NCBI GenBank assembly: GCA_949288955.1
Contig: CASEMS010000006.1
Coordinates: forward strand, 1 to 53,770
From: an uncultured Lentisphaeraceae bacterium
Lineage (GTDB): Bacteria > Verrucomicrobiota > Kiritimatiellia > RFP12 > DVOR01
DNA: 53,770 nucleotides
Reading direction: 5' to 3'
Shown here: in pieces, positions 15,278 to 24,233 of the stretch
How positions within the stretch are numbered: position 1 is the first letter of the stretch
Layout of the letters: each line of letters opens with the position of its first letter
Made by a program: the position numbers and the translations under genes
The notes under the pieces: generated by a model
What the model saw: the letters and a program-made list of their open reading frames with translations, nothing else
Database searches by the model: none
What the model was told of the DNA's origin: nothing

Positions 15278-15304
15278 GACAACACTGGGCACACTTTCTT
15301 ATTC
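15248..15304 (+). promoter_or_regulatory. nrdD promoter region
   Basis: TTGACA at 15276-15281 with TTATTC at 15299-15304 (17-bp spacer) is the best promoter. A second TTGACA at 15248-15253 pairs less well with TCTAGT at 15270-15275. Both are embedded in or touch the NrdR boxes. The leader to the nrdD ATG is about 80 bases. Confidence 0.65.
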
Positions 15305-15386
15305 TGGGGCGCGTTCCTCCGGATGAGGCAGCACGCCGCGTGTGCCCGCCGGATCCCTCTGAAGCCATCAAACACGAAAGCGGATC

Positions 15387-17699
15387 ATGATCAAGACAGT
15401 CATCAAGCGCGACGGCAGGCAGGTGCCGTTCAACCTCGCGAAGATCTCCACCGCCATCCTCAAGGCGTTGGCGCAGACACGCGACTGCGAGCAGTTGCGC
15501 GACAAGGACGATTTCGAGCTGGAGGCGTTGGCCAACAAGTTGGCCGAGGACGCCACGCGCAAGGTCTCCGTGGAGGCCCCGGACATCGAGCGCATCCAGG
15601 ACGCGGTGGAGCGCGCCCTCATGGATGCCGGCCTGCCCGACACCGCCAAGAGCTACATCCTCTACCGCGCCGACCGCTCCCGTGCCCGCGAGCGCAACAC
15701 CAAGCTGATGAAGACCTTGGCGGACATCGTCTTCTCCTCGGCCAAGGACTCCGACGTCAAGCGCGAGAACGCGAACATCGACGGCGACACGGCGATGGGC
15801 TCGATGCTCAAGTTCGGCTCGGAAAGCTCCAAGCGCTTCTACATCGACAACATGCTCCGCCCAGACATCGCCCGCGCCCATGAGCAGGGCGACATCCACA
15901 TCCACGACCTGGACTTCTACAGCCTGACGATGACCTGCTGCCAGATCGACTTGGTGGACCTCCTCTCGCGCGGGTTCAGCACGGGCCACGGCTTCCTGCG
16001 CCCCCCCAAGGAGATCCGCTCCTTCGCGGCTCTGGCCTGCATCGCCATCCAGTCCAACCAGAACGACCAGCACGGCGGGCAGTCGGTGCCGAACTTCGAC
16101 CTGGCGATGGCCATCGGTGTGCGCATGACCTACGAGCGGCGCTACAAGGCGGCGATGCGCGAGGCCATCGAGCTCCTCTGCGGCCCCGAGAAGGCCGCCG
16201 ACACCGTCCTCCCCACGCCGCCCTCGATGGGCCAGGCCGACGACCCCGCCCTCCGTGCGCAGGAGGCCGAGGCGCTCAAGGCCGCCGGCGTGCCCGAGCA
16301 GCACATCCCGCACATCCAGGACTTCGCCCGCGCCCACGCGCTGAAGGAGACCGACCGCGAGACCTATCAGGCCATGGAGGCCTTGGTGCACAACCTCAAC
16401 TCCATGCACTCCCGCGCCGGCGCGCAGACGCCCTTCTCCTCCATCAACTACGGCACGGACACCACGCCCGAGGGCCGCATGGTCATCAAGAACATCCTCC
16501 TGGCCACCCAGGCGGGCTTGGGCGACGGCGAGACGCCCATCTTCCCCATCCAGATCTTCCGCGTGAAGAAGGGCGTCAGCTTCGACCCCGGGGACCCGAA
16601 CTACGACCTCTTCAAGCTGGCCTGCGAGGTCAGCGCCAAGCGCCTCTTCCCGAACTTCGCCTTCCAGGACGCCCCCTTCAACGCCGCCGTCTACAAGGAA
16701 GGCCACCCCGAGACCGAGATCAGCTACATGGGCTGCCGCACCCGTGTGGCCACCAACGTCTACGACCCCTCCAAGGCGCAGGTCTGGAAGCGCGGCAACC
16801 TCAGCTTCACCTCCATCAACCTCCCCCGCCTGGCCATCCAGAGCCACGGCAACGTCAAGACCTTCTACGCCCAGCTCGACGATATGCTCCAGCTCGTGCG
16901 CGACCAGCTCCTCGAACGCTTCGAGGTGCAGGCCCGCAAGCGCGTGCGCAACTTCCCCTTCCTCATGGGCGAGGGCATCTGGCTCGACTCCGAGAAGCTC
17001 GGCCCCGACGACGAGGTGCGTGAGGTCATCAAGCACGGCTCCCTCACCTTCGGCTTCATCGGCCTGGCCGAGACCCTCAAGAGCCTCATCGGCAAGCACC
17101 ACGGCGAGAGCGACGAGGCCCAGCAGCTCGGCCTCGAAATCGTCAAGCACATGCGCGACTACGCCGACCGTTGCTCCGCCGAGACCGGCCTCAACTTCAC
17201 CCTCATCGGCACCCCCGCCGAGGGCCTCTCCGGCCGCTTCGTGCGCATCGACCGTCGGCGTTTCGGCGCCATCCCCGAGATCACCGACCGCGAGTACTAC
17301 ACCAACTCCTTCCACGTCCCGGTCTACTTCCCCATCAGCGCCTTCCGCAAGATCGAGTTGGAGGCCCCCTACCACGCCCTCACCAACGGCGGCCACATCT
17401 CCTACGTGGAGCTCAACGGCAAGATGGCCGACAATCCCGAGGCCTTCGAGCGCGTCATCCGCCACATGGCCAAATGCGGCATCGGCTACGGCTCGGTGAA
17501 CCACCCGCTCGACCGCGACCCCGTCTGCGGCTACCGCGGCATCATCGACGACATCTGCCCCAAGTGCGGTCGGCGCGAGGACGACGGCGGCCCCCACTTC
17601 GAGCGGATCCGCCGCATCACCGGCTACCTCGTCGGCACCATCGACCGCTTCAACAACGCCAAGGCCGCCGAGGTGCGCGACCGCGTCAAGCACCTCTGA
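15387..17699 (+). CDS. nrdD: Anaerobic ribonucleoside-triphosphate reductase (class III)
   Basis: A 770-residue glycyl-radical enzyme making dNTPs without oxygen. Residues 1-95 form an ATP-cone (MIKTVIKRDGRQVPFNLAKI), the allosteric domain. The barrel shows GDIHIHDLDFYS, MTCCQIDL and NYGTDTTPEGRM. Near the C-terminus is a zinc site (PVCGYRG..DDICPKCGRRED). The glycyl-radical motif is RRITGYLVG, with the radical glycine at about G746, 25 residues from the end. ATG at 15387 follows a weak GCGGA site. It is activated by NrdG, encoded 56 bp downstream, and controlled by the NrdR boxes upstream. Confidence 0.97.
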   Translation: MIKTVIKRDGRQVPFNLAKISTAILKALAQTRDCEQLRDKDDFELEALANKLAEDATRKVSVEAPDIERIQDAVERALMDAGLPDTAKSYILYRADRSRARERNTKLMKTLADIVFSSAKDSDVKRENANIDGDTAMGSMLKFGSESSKRFYIDNMLRPDIARAHEQGDIHIHDLDFYSLTMTCCQIDLVDLLSRGFSTGHGFLRPPKEIRSFAALACIAIQSNQNDQHGGQSVPNFDLAMAIGVRMTYERRYKAAMREAIELLCGPEKAADTVLPTPPSMGQADDPALRAQEAEALKAAGVPEQHIPHIQDFARAHALKETDRETYQAMEALVHNLNSMHSRAGAQTPFSSINYGTDTTPEGRMVIKNILLATQAGLGDGETPIFPIQIFRVKKGVSFDPGDPNYDLFKLACEVSAKRLFPNFAFQDAPFNAAVYKEGHPETEISYMGCRTRVATNVYDPSKAQVWKRGNLSFTSINLPRLAIQSHGNVKTFYAQLDDMLQLVRDQLLERFEVQARKRVRNFPFLMGEGIWLDSEKLGPDDEVREVIKHGSLTFGFIGLAETLKSLIGKHHGESDEAQQLGLEIVKHMRDYADRCSAETGLNFTLIGTPAEGLSGRFVRIDRRRFGAIPEITDREYYTNSFHVPVYFPISAFRKIELEAPYHALTNGGHISYVELNGKMADNPEAFERVIRHMAKCGIGYGSVNHPLDRDPVCGYRGIIDDICPKCGRREDDGGPHFERIRRITGYLVGTIDRFNNAKAAEVRDRVKHL

Positions 17700-17718
17700 G
17701 GCCAACCGCCCCACCGGC

Positions 17719-17745
17719 GCGGGGAGGGGCCACGCCCCTCCCCGC
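17719..17745 (+). promoter_or_regulatory. Intercistronic hairpin between nrdD and nrdG
   Basis: A 12-bp perfect stem GCGGGGAGGGGC / GCCCCTCCCCGC with loop CAC lies between the nrdD stop and the nrdG start. No T-run follows, so it is more likely an mRNA stability or translation element than a terminator. The nrdG start lacks a clear ribosome binding site after it. Confidence 0.55.
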
Positions 17746-17755
17746 CCTCTGTGCC

Positions 17756-18238
17756 ATGCTCACCCTCCGCATCGCAGGAACCATCCCCGAGTCCATCGTC
17801 GATGGGCCCGGCTTCCGCTTTGCCATCTTCACCCAAGGGTGCCCGCACCACTGCCCAGGCTGCCACAACCCCCAGACACACGACCCCAAGGGCGGCCGAA
17901 CCGTCACCGTCCTCGCCCTCATGCGGCAGATCTGGCACAGCCGCATGAACCTCGATGGCGTAACCTTCTCCGGCGGCGACCCCTTCTGCCAGCCCGAGCC
18001 GCTCGCCTTCCTGGCGCGTTGGTGCCATCGACTCGGCCTCCACGTCATGGCCTACTCCGGCTGGACACTCGCGGAGCTCCGCGCCAAACCCGAGTGCCAA
18101 TGCCTCCTCAACGAAATCGACGCCCTCGTCGACGGCCGCTTCATCCTTGCCCACCGCACCCTCGAGATGCGCTTCCGCGGCTCCTCCAACCAAAAGCTCT
18201 ACCACCTCCGCCACGGCGAAGTCCTCTCCGTGGAGTGA
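17756..18238 (+). CDS. nrdG: Anaerobic RNR-activating protein (radical SAM)
   Basis: A 160-residue activase that installs the glycyl radical on NrdD using SAM and a [4Fe-4S] cluster. The radical SAM motif is C29-HH-C33-PG-C36 (GCPHHCPGC). Other family signatures are ESIVDGPGFRF, GVTFSGGDPF (SAM binding) and VMAYSGWTL. The length matches NrdG (about 155-175). ATG at 17756 aligns with family N-termini. Confidence 0.95.
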   Translation: MLTLRIAGTIPESIVDGPGFRFAIFTQGCPHHCPGCHNPQTHDPKGGRTVTVLALMRQIWHSRMNLDGVTFSGGDPFCQPEPLAFLARWCHRLGLHVMAYSGWTLAELRAKPECQCLLNEIDALVDGRFILAHRTLEMRFRGSSNQKLYHLRHGEVLSVE

Positions 18239-18249
18239 TCAAGGCACAC

Positions 18250-18291
18250 AAAAAAAGCCCCTCAGGTCTGCATGAGCAGACCTGAGGGGCT
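18250..18291 (-). terminator. mtaB terminator overlapping its stop codon
   Basis: Arms 18256-18271 and 18276-18291 (16-bp perfect stem) with loop ATGA, followed on the minus strand by seven T. The mtaB stop codon (18264-18262) lies in the descending arm. The end of mtaB is therefore encoded by the hairpin. Confidence 0.92.
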
Positions 18292-19512
18292 GATGGCGCC
18301 GACCACAAAGGGGATCGGCACGCCACGGGGGGCGGGCGAGGCAAGGCGGCAACGGAGATACTCCGCGCTCCACCCCTCGCAATGGCCGGTGCGCGTGCGC
18401 TCCGGGATGACGGTGAGCGTGTGGCCGAGAAAGCGACGGAGAGCACGTTGGCGGGTCTCGGCGGCCACGGCGCGAAGGGCTGCGGCTCGGGCGGCGATGC
18501 GCTCGGAGGGAAGCTGGTCGGGGAAGTCGGCCGCCGGTGTGCCGGGTCGCCTGGAATAGGGAAAGACGTGCGCGCCCGTGAACGGATACTCGGCCAGCAG
18601 GCGGCGCGTGGCCTCGGCGTCGGCCTCCGTCTCGCCCGGCAGGCCTGCGATCCAATCGGCGCCCAACCCGCAGAAGGGCAACGCCTCGCACAACGCGTCC
18701 AGCGTGGCGCGGATCCGCGCCGTGTCGTAGGGCCGCCCCATCCGCGCGAGAAGGGCGTCGGAGCCAGACTGGATGGGGAGATGGAGAAAGGCGCAGAGCC
18801 GTCCCCCCGACCTCGCGATGAGGCGGAAGATCGCGCGGTCATCCGTCACGCACGGCTCCAGCGACCCCAAGCGGATGCGCCCCTCGCCCGGGACGTCGCA
18901 GAGGCGCGCCAAAAACTCCGGCAGTCCCGCGCCGGTGGCGGGGTCGCGATAGAGCGCCAGATTGCAACCCGTAAGGACGATTTCGCGGAAGCCTTTGGCG
19001 AAACGGTCGGCGGCGGCGCGCAGAAGGTCGGCCATCGGCACGGAGGTCGGCGCTCCACGCATATGCGGCACAATGCAATAGGCGCAGAACCGGTCGCACC
19101 CATCCTGCGCGATAAGCGCGGCGCGGGTACGGTGGCGCGGCGGCTCCGCCGCCCCGGCGGCGGGGAGGGCGGCGGGCAGCCCCAGAAGGTCGCAGACCGC
19201 CCCGACCCAGCGCGCCTTCTCGGCATGGGGCAGGGTGAGGTCGGCCAAGCCCGGAGGCAACAAGGCCGCGGCGCACCCGCTGACCACAATGCGCCCATGC
19301 GGGTGGGCGGCCCGCCAGGCACGGAGGAAGCGGAGGGCTTCGCGGGCGGCGGCGGCCGTCACGGCGCAGGAATGGAGGCAGAGCGCCTCGGCCCCCTCCG
19401 GCTCGACGAGGTTGGCACCGCGGCGGATGAGGGCCGTCCGCCAACCCTCGGCCTCGGCCTGGTTGAGGCGGCAGCCGTAGACGGCGAAGGCCACGCGGGG
19501 AGCGTCAGTCAT
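18262..19512 (-). CDS. mtaB: tRNA t6A37 methylthiotransferase, MtaB-like
   Basis: A 416-residue radical SAM enzyme converting t6A37 to ms2t6A37 in tRNA. The N-terminal UPF0004 domain supplies three Cys (YGCRLNQAE, LHSCAVT, SGCAAA). The radical SAM motif is DGCDRFCAYCIVPHMRG (CxxxCxxC), followed by GFREIVLTGCNLALY and HLPIQSGSDALLARM. A short C-terminal segment (LGHTLTVIPER..GHCEGWS) is TRAM-like. The start MTDAPRVAF at 19512 is chosen because the Cys-containing domain begins a few residues later. It overlaps the lytic transglycosylase gene by 8 bp. The last residues derive from the terminator hairpin. The substrate precursor t6A involves tsaB at 41516. Confidence 0.9.
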   Translation of the reverse strand: MTDAPRVAFAVYGCRLNQAEAEGWRTALIRRGANLVEPEGAEALCLHSCAVTAAAAREALRFLRAWRAAHPHGRIVVSGCAAALLPPGLADLTLPHAEKARWVGAVCDLLGLPAALPAAGAAEPPRHRTRAALIAQDGCDRFCAYCIVPHMRGAPTSVPMADLLRAAADRFAKGFREIVLTGCNLALYRDPATGAGLPEFLARLCDVPGEGRIRLGSLEPCVTDDRAIFRLIARSGGRLCAFLHLPIQSGSDALLARMGRPYDTARIRATLDALCEALPFCGLGADWIAGLPGETEADAEATRRLLAEYPFTGAHVFPYSRRPGTPAADFPDQLPSERIAARAAALRAVAAETRQRALRRFLGHTLTVIPERTRTGHCEGWSAEYLRCRLASPAPRGVPIPFVVGAISPSGLLMQT

Positions 19513-20548
19513 GGCGGTGGTCGGTGGCGATGGGGACGAAGACCTCGGGGTCATGCGCGCGGCGCAGGATACGGTCGGCATAGGCGGCCCGATAGGGGCG
19601 GCCATCGCGCAAGGTGTCGGTTCGGCCGTTGTACCGCTGAAGCGCCACGCGCCATGAGTCGAAGTAGGCATCGGGGCGGCGGGCGACGGCCCGGCCCGAG
19701 ACGCCGAAGCCTTTGCGCGCCAGATATTGGATGCCCGCGCGGAGGTTCGCCTCCAGCGAGCCTTCGTTGCGCTCGCTCGGACGCGCCAACCCCAGCTCCT
19801 CCTTGGCCTCGGACCAATCGCCCGGCACGTTCACCTGCAAGGGGTCCACCTCCCAAGCGGCCTGGGACTGCGGGCCGTTGCCGCCGCTCTCCTCGATCAT
19901 CAGGGCCTTGACCAACGCGGGCGAAAGGCGCGGGACATCGACGCGTTGCCCCTCCGCCGCGCCGACCCATGCCGAGGGATCAGCGTTGAACGCCCGCACC
20001 AAGCGGGCGATGAGCGCGTCGTGCTTCTGATAACGGTCGTCCTCAAAGCCCGCGAAGATGGGTGGTGCGTCGCCACCCAGATAAGGCCGCACCTGCGGGC
20101 AGGCGTTGAGGTCGTGCCCCAACGGCGAGGCCACCACGCGGTCACGGTAGAAGGCCTCGAAGCGCGCAATGAGCTCGCCATCCTCCGGGCGCACGAAGCG
20201 GCGATCCACCGCCAGGCACCCCCACCGATCGAAAGGGTAGCGGCGGCCCAGCCAGACCAACTCGAACCGCACGGCCGCGTCGGAGGGGCGACTCTCATGC
20301 GTCTCGGAGGCGCGCAACCAAAAGGCGTGCGCCCGGGCGCGGCGCGCCACCCGCACACGCAGGGCGTCCACGCGGTGGAAGAGATCGCAGACGCCGGGGA
20401 GTTCCTCCGGGCTGACCTCCAGCCGCGTCCGGGCGGGCACGTCCAAGGCCCGCGTCCAACCATTGGCGCGATAGGGCTCCACCGTCAGCTCGGCGGCGGC
20501 CAAGTGGCCTCCCAAGAGGGGGAGCAGGAGCGCGCGAAGCGGTCTCAT
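19505..20548 (-). CDS. Secreted lytic transglycosylase-like protein
   Basis: A 347-residue exported protein with signal peptide MRPLRALLLPLLGGHLAAAE. The C-terminal third is an SLT-type domain: LVKALMIEESGGN contains the candidate catalytic Glu in the ESGG motif. DPLQVNVPGDW, NLRAGIQYLARKGF and WRVALQRYNG complete the lysozyme-like fold. The N-terminal 170 residues are not recognised. It would cleave peptidoglycan in the periplasm. It overlaps bioC by 4 bp, although the two functions are unrelated. Confidence 0.85.
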   Translation of the reverse strand: MRPLRALLLPLLGGHLAAAELTVEPYRANGWTRALDVPARTRLEVSPEELPGVCDLFHRVDALRVRVARRARAHAFWLRASETHESRPSDAAVRFELVWLGRRYPFDRWGCLAVDRRFVRPEDGELIARFEAFYRDRVVASPLGHDLNACPQVRPYLGGDAPPIFAGFEDDRYQKHDALIARLVRAFNADPSAWVGAAEGQRVDVPRLSPALVKALMIEESGGNGPQSQAAWEVDPLQVNVPGDWSEAKEELGLARPSERNEGSLEANLRAGIQYLARKGFGVSGRAVARRPDAYFDSWRVALQRYNGRTDTLRDGRPYRAAYADRILRRAHDPEVFVPIATDHRHD

Positions 20549-21300
20549 CGCCGCCTCCCCACGAACCAGAACGGCTCATACGTCAGCGCCACGCCCCCCT
20601 CCGGGTGCGGGAAACGCGCCGCGTAATCGGCATTGAAGGCATCCAACCGCGTCCGCGTCCACGGCGCGTCGCCCGAGGCCGTCGCCGTCACCCCCGTCTC
20701 TCGCAGATGCCGCAGCACCGCCGTGCCATCCGCGAAGCGCAGGACGCACGTCTCCCGCGCCGTCTCCAATGGCTCAAAGGCCTCCGCAAAGACGGCGACG
20801 AAGTCCGCGTGCGACAGATAGCGCAGGCCGCGCCCCGTGAGCGCCGCGACCTCACGCAACGTCCCCGCCCCAAACGAGGAGACCGCCACCACCCCACCCT
20901 GCGGAAGGGCCTCCGCGCACCGCCCCACAAAGCGCCCCAAATCACCGAACCACTGCACCGCCGAGGCCGAGACGATGGCGTCGAAGGGGGCAGGCCAGGC
21001 GATGGTCTGCGCGTCGCCCGGCAGGAAACGCACACGCGGCGCGTTGGCAAAGCAAACCCCGACATCCGCGCACAGGTCGTTGGCCACGAGTTCCGCCGGT
21101 GCGAAACGCGCCAACAGCAGGCGCGTCAGCGTCCCCGTGCCGCAGCCAACCTCCAGGAGGCGCGGCCCCAACACATGGAAGTGGCGTCCCAACGCCTCCG
21201 CCAACCGCACCGCCGCAGCACGCTGCACCGTGGCCTGCGCCTCATAGGTGGCCACCGCCCGAGCGAAGCGCGCCATCAGCAACGCGTGCGGGGCGGTCAT
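20545..21300 (-). CDS. bioC: Malonyl-ACP O-methyltransferase BioC
   Basis: A 251-residue SAM-dependent methyltransferase. SAM motif I is LLEVGCGTGTLTRLLL, motif II PFDAIVSASAVQWF; the segment MARFARAVATYEAQATVQ at the N-terminus and LRHLRETGVTA near the C-terminus are typical of BioC. It methylates malonyl-ACP so that it can enter fatty acid synthesis toward pimeloyl-ACP for biotin. The start at 21300 overlaps bioG by 4 bp, and the neighbour supports the assignment. Confidence 0.9.
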   Translation of the reverse strand: MTAPHALLMARFARAVATYEAQATVQRAAAVRLAEALGRHFHVLGPRLLEVGCGTGTLTRLLLARFAPAELVANDLCADVGVCFANAPRVRFLPGDAQTIAWPAPFDAIVSASAVQWFGDLGRFVGRCAEALPQGGVVAVSSFGAGTLREVAALTGRGLRYLSHADFVAVFAEAFEPLETARETCVLRFADGTAVLRHLRETGVTATASGDAPWTRTRLDAFNADYAARFPHPEGGVALTYEPFWFVGRRR

Positions 21301-21932
21301 GGCGCACGCCCCCCAAGCAAGGCCTCGAAGATTTCCGGCGCCCAATGCGCCCCCGGCCGCACCAACGCCTCGGGGAAAGCCGCACGTTGCGCCGCCAAGG
21401 GAAAGATCCGGTCGCCCTCGCACGCCACCGCCCGTGTCCACGCGAAGGGACGCTCGGGGCGCGCGCGGATTCCCTCGCCCAACGCCGTCAGCTCCCGGCG
21501 CAGATCCTCCACGTCCCGCGTCGGCGCGTGCGCCAGGAACCCCGCCAGCCCGGCCGCACCGCACATCCGCCGACGGAAGCGTGCCAACCCTGCCTCCGAC
21601 AAGCCGGCCAACGTGGCATCAAAGAGCGTCGGCGGGATGCCCCGCGTTTCGTCGATGGGCCAAGGTGTGCCATTCACCGCCGTCGCCGTCGCCAAGGCCG
21701 CGCGGTCGAGCACCTGCGTCGCCGCCCAGACCCCCATGCTCCACGCGACGAGATCAACCGGTCGGTCCCGCGGCACGTCGGGCAAGCCTGTCCGCAGGTC
21801 GGCGTAGTCCCAGACCACCCACGTGTCAAACCGCTTGGGGAACGGCGCGAAGGGCGCGTCATCCATCCCCCACCCCGCGAAGAGGAGGGTGAGCCGTTCG
21901 GATGAGTCGCCCCGGAAGAGTTTGCTTCTCAT
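21297..21932 (-). CDS. bioG: Pimeloyl-ACP methyl ester esterase BioG
   Basis: A 211-residue alpha/beta hydrolase of the BioG (DUF452) type. LLFAGWGMDDAPF near the N-terminus and AWSMGVWAA with the nucleophilic Ser are the family hallmarks; PGAHWAPEIFEAL near the C-terminus carries the likely catalytic His. It releases pimeloyl-ACP from its methyl ester, ending the step begun by BioC. The ATG follows a -10 box by only 6 bp, so the mRNA starting here would be leaderless. The later bio genes (bioF, A, D, B) are not in the window. Confidence 0.9.
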   Translation of the reverse strand: MRSKLFRGDSSERLTLLFAGWGMDDAPFAPFPKRFDTWVVWDYADLRTGLPDVPRDRPVDLVAWSMGVWAATQVLDRAALATATAVNGTPWPIDETRGIPPTLFDATLAGLSEAGLARFRRRMCGAAGLAGFLAHAPTRDVEDLRRELTALGEGIRARPERPFAWTRAVACEGDRIFPLAAQRAAFPEALVRPGAHWAPEIFEALLGGRAP

Positions 21933-21938
21933 GCTCCC

Positions 21939-21947
21939 ATCTTACCA
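21939..21947 (-). promoter_or_regulatory. Internal TGG-extended -10 promoter of bioG (leaderless)
   Basis: On the minus strand TTTGG-TAAGAT (TAAGAT at 21944-21939) is followed by GGGAGC and then the bioG ATG. A start 6-7 bp after the -10 falls on the initiation codon. No -35 box is visible, as expected for an extended -10 promoter. Confidence 0.6.
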
Positions 21948-21966
21948 AATCATCCGTCACGCACGC

Positions 21967-23331
21967 TCAGCGATGGTGCCACGGGGATGGATGATTGGCA
22001 TCGTTGCCCTTTGGGAAGTCTGGGTCGGCCTCGATCCACGCGAGCGCAAGCCCAAGGCGGATGGTCAGGAAGGTGCCGATGGAGGCACACAGCAGCGCGA
22101 CGATGCCCATGAGGTGCCCCGGGAAGCCGAAATGGAAGAGCGCGATCAGCACCACGACCAGCACGCCGAAGAAGACCGCCTGCCCCGCCAAAACCGCGTT
22201 GGGGCGATGGCGATAGGCGGCGAGGCCCTCGGCGTGTCCGCGAAGGGCCTGAAAGATCAGGAAGGGGACGGCCCACCAGAGAATCTGCCGGGCAAGTGCG
22301 CCATGCTCCTCGGAGAGGTTCTGGATGGAGCAGAAGTACCAATGGCCGACGGCAGGGATGGTGAGCAACAGCAGAAGCAACGCCATGACCACGCCGGTGG
22401 CAAGGGCGAAGAGAAAGGTGCGCTGATCGGAGAGGTCGCGCTGCGGGAAGCCGATGGCGACGGCCTGATTGCGGAGCGCGCCAAAGGAGAGTGGGTTGAT
22501 GAGACCGATGGCGATCAGGTGGATGGCGAGCATGGCTGGGCCGTCCTCGACGCGGTTGATGATGGCGTTGAGCATGAAGACGGAGAGGGAAAGCAACGTG
22601 CCGCCAAGCGAGAGCGGGATGTTGAAGAGGAAGATCTCGAAGACGGACGCCTTCTCCCCGGAGCGGTCGATGAGCGGAAGCCGCGCGGCGTAAGGTCGGG
22701 CGAACCAGATCATGGCGGTGGACTCCAAGAAGACGGGGATGGTGAGGCAGACGCACCCCCAGACCCAACCGACCATCCCGAAGGCATAGAAGAGCGGCGC
22801 CAGGATGGCGGTCAGGACGATGCGCAGGATTGTCGCGGAGTTGGCCAGACCGGTAACGTGCGCATTGTAGAGGAGCACCTGCGCGCCATTGCGGATCAGA
22901 AAGCCCAATTGGGCGGGAAGGCCAAAGAGCATGGACCACCGCGCAATCTCCAATTGGACGCCCTCAATGCCGACCAACTTCCCAAAGACTATCTGCGCGG
23001 GTAACGGCAACGCCAGCAACAGTTGGATGGCCGCGATGATGAGGATGACAATGCCATTGACCTTCCGGAAGCGCAGATAGCCCAGGCGATCCTTGGCGTA
23101 GACCATGCCTGTGGTAACAAGGCCAAAGCCGAGCGTCCCGATGAGGAACATGATCATGAACCCCTGCGAGAAGGCCGAGAACTCCGCCGGCCCATGCAGA
23201 CCATGCGCCACCACCACCCCCACCAACGGATAGGTGAGCGACTGGCTGGCGGCCTGCAAGAAGAGCGGCACAAAAAACCGCGTGGCATTCCACGCGGAGA
23301 AGGTGAAACGATCAGGGGCGGTCGCGGTCAT
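21967..23331 (-). CDS. MOP-superfamily (flippase/MATE-like) membrane protein
   Basis: A 454-residue integral membrane protein with about 12 hydrophobic helices (for example GFMIMFLIGTLGFGLVTTG, NGIVILIIAAIQLLLALPLP and ALLLLLLTIPAVG). The layout, with two similar halves and a loop at NRVEDGPAMLAIHLIAIGLINPLSFGALRNQAVAIG, resembles the MOP superfamily of exporters and lipid-linked sugar flippases. The substrate is not apparent. It overlaps the transglutaminase-like gene by 4 bp. Exact subfamily is unassigned. Confidence 0.7.
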   Translation of the reverse strand: MTATAPDRFTFSAWNATRFFVPLFLQAASQSLTYPLVGVVVAHGLHGPAEFSAFSQGFMIMFLIGTLGFGLVTTGMVYAKDRLGYLRFRKVNGIVILIIAAIQLLLALPLPAQIVFGKLVGIEGVQLEIARWSMLFGLPAQLGFLIRNGAQVLLYNAHVTGLANSATILRIVLTAILAPLFYAFGMVGWVWGCVCLTIPVFLESTAMIWFARPYAARLPLIDRSGEKASVFEIFLFNIPLSLGGTLLSLSVFMLNAIINRVEDGPAMLAIHLIAIGLINPLSFGALRNQAVAIGFPQRDLSDQRTFLFALATGVVMALLLLLLTIPAVGHWYFCSIQNLSEEHGALARQILWWAVPFLIFQALRGHAEGLAAYRHRPNAVLAGQAVFFGVLVVVLIALFHFGFPGHLMGIVALLCASIGTFLTIRLGLALAWIEADPDFPKGNDANHPSPWHHR

Positions 23332-24233
23332 AACTGCTCCACGTAGATGGCACCGGGCGTGGCTTGGTGCGTGAAGGAACGCCCTTCCATCTCCACGGTG
23401 AAGGTTTGGTTGGAGGGGAAGGTCAGCGTGGTGTAATCATTCAGATCCTGCAACGGCCCGGGTGTGACGTACCGCTTGCCGTCGACGGTGAAGGGCACCG
23501 CGACACGCTCGCCTTTGCGTTCGGCGGCGATATGGACGCGCACGCCGACCGGCGCGGGCGCCTTGCGGGCGTAACGGTCGGTCACGCGGTCGGCGGGAAC
23601 GCCCCATCCGTAGAAGACCGTGCCGTCGGGATTGGGCGTGGCGCGCGTGGCGTAGATGGCATAGCGCGGGTCGTCGTCGGTGGCCTCCGCGGCGTCGGGC
23701 AGGAACCAGAGCTTGTCGGGGGCGCAATCCTCGGCGGCGCCGATCGGATACCACACGCCCTCGCTCCAAATCTCCACCCACGTGTGGTTGCCCGGCTTGG
23801 CGCGCCAATTGCACCCCACCAGGCGGGCAGGGATGCCGACGCTCCGGCAGGCATCCACCAAGAGGATGGAAAGCCCCGAGCAGGAGGCCATGCCGATACG
23901 CATGGAGTGGAGCGGGTCTTGGTTCGCCTTGTCGCGCTTGGTGGAATACTTCACCTTCACGCGGTCCCAGAGGCCCCGGTTGATACGGCGGGCGGCCTCC
24001 AACGGCGTGGGGGCGCCCTTCGCCAATTCCTGCGCGATGGGGCGGAGCGTGGGCAGCCAGTCCACCGGCTCCTCACCCAACGAGGTGAGGGGGGCGACAT
24101 ACTCACGGAAAAGCGCGGGGGTCGGCTTGTCGCCATAGAGCGCCTTCAGGCGCGCGGCGTGGTCGGCGGCCAGATCGCCCGCTTGGGCGAGTCCGGCGGT
24201 CAACAAGAGGAGGGTGGCAAGGAGAATCTTCAT
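23328..24233 (-). CDS. Secreted transglutaminase-like protein
   Basis: A 301-residue exported protein with signal peptide [18 protein letters not shown]. The transglutaminase-like (cysteine protease fold) core has Cys in [27 protein letters not shown], His in GNHTWVEIW and an Asp in [11 protein letters not shown], giving a plausible Cys-His-Asp triad. A C-terminal beta domain (residues 200-300) ends in an [15 protein letters not shown] segment. It may act as a periplasmic peptidase or peptide-binding protein. It is sandwiched between purL and the MOP-type gene with 4-bp overlaps. Confidence 0.82.
   Translation of the reverse strand: MKILLATLLLLTAGLAQAGDLAADHAARLKALYGDKPTPALFREYVAPLTSLGEEPVDWLPTLRPIAQELAKGAPTPLEAARRINRGLWDRVKVKYSTKRDKANQDPLHSMRIGMASCSGLSILLVDACRSVGIPARLVGCNWRAKPGNHTWVEIWSEGVWYPIGAAEDCAPDKLWFLPDAAEATDDDPRYAIYATRATPNPDGTVFYGWGVPADRVTDRYARKAPAPVGVRVHIAAERKGERVAVPFTVDGKRYVTPGPLQDLNDYTTLTFPSNQTFTVEMEGRSFTHQATPGAIYVEQL

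Noticed and set aside
15240..17714. 824-codon open frame antisense to nrdD
   Set aside because: NrdD is fully conserved on the plus strand; the antisense product is low-complexity Val/Gly/Asp/Ala with no domain.
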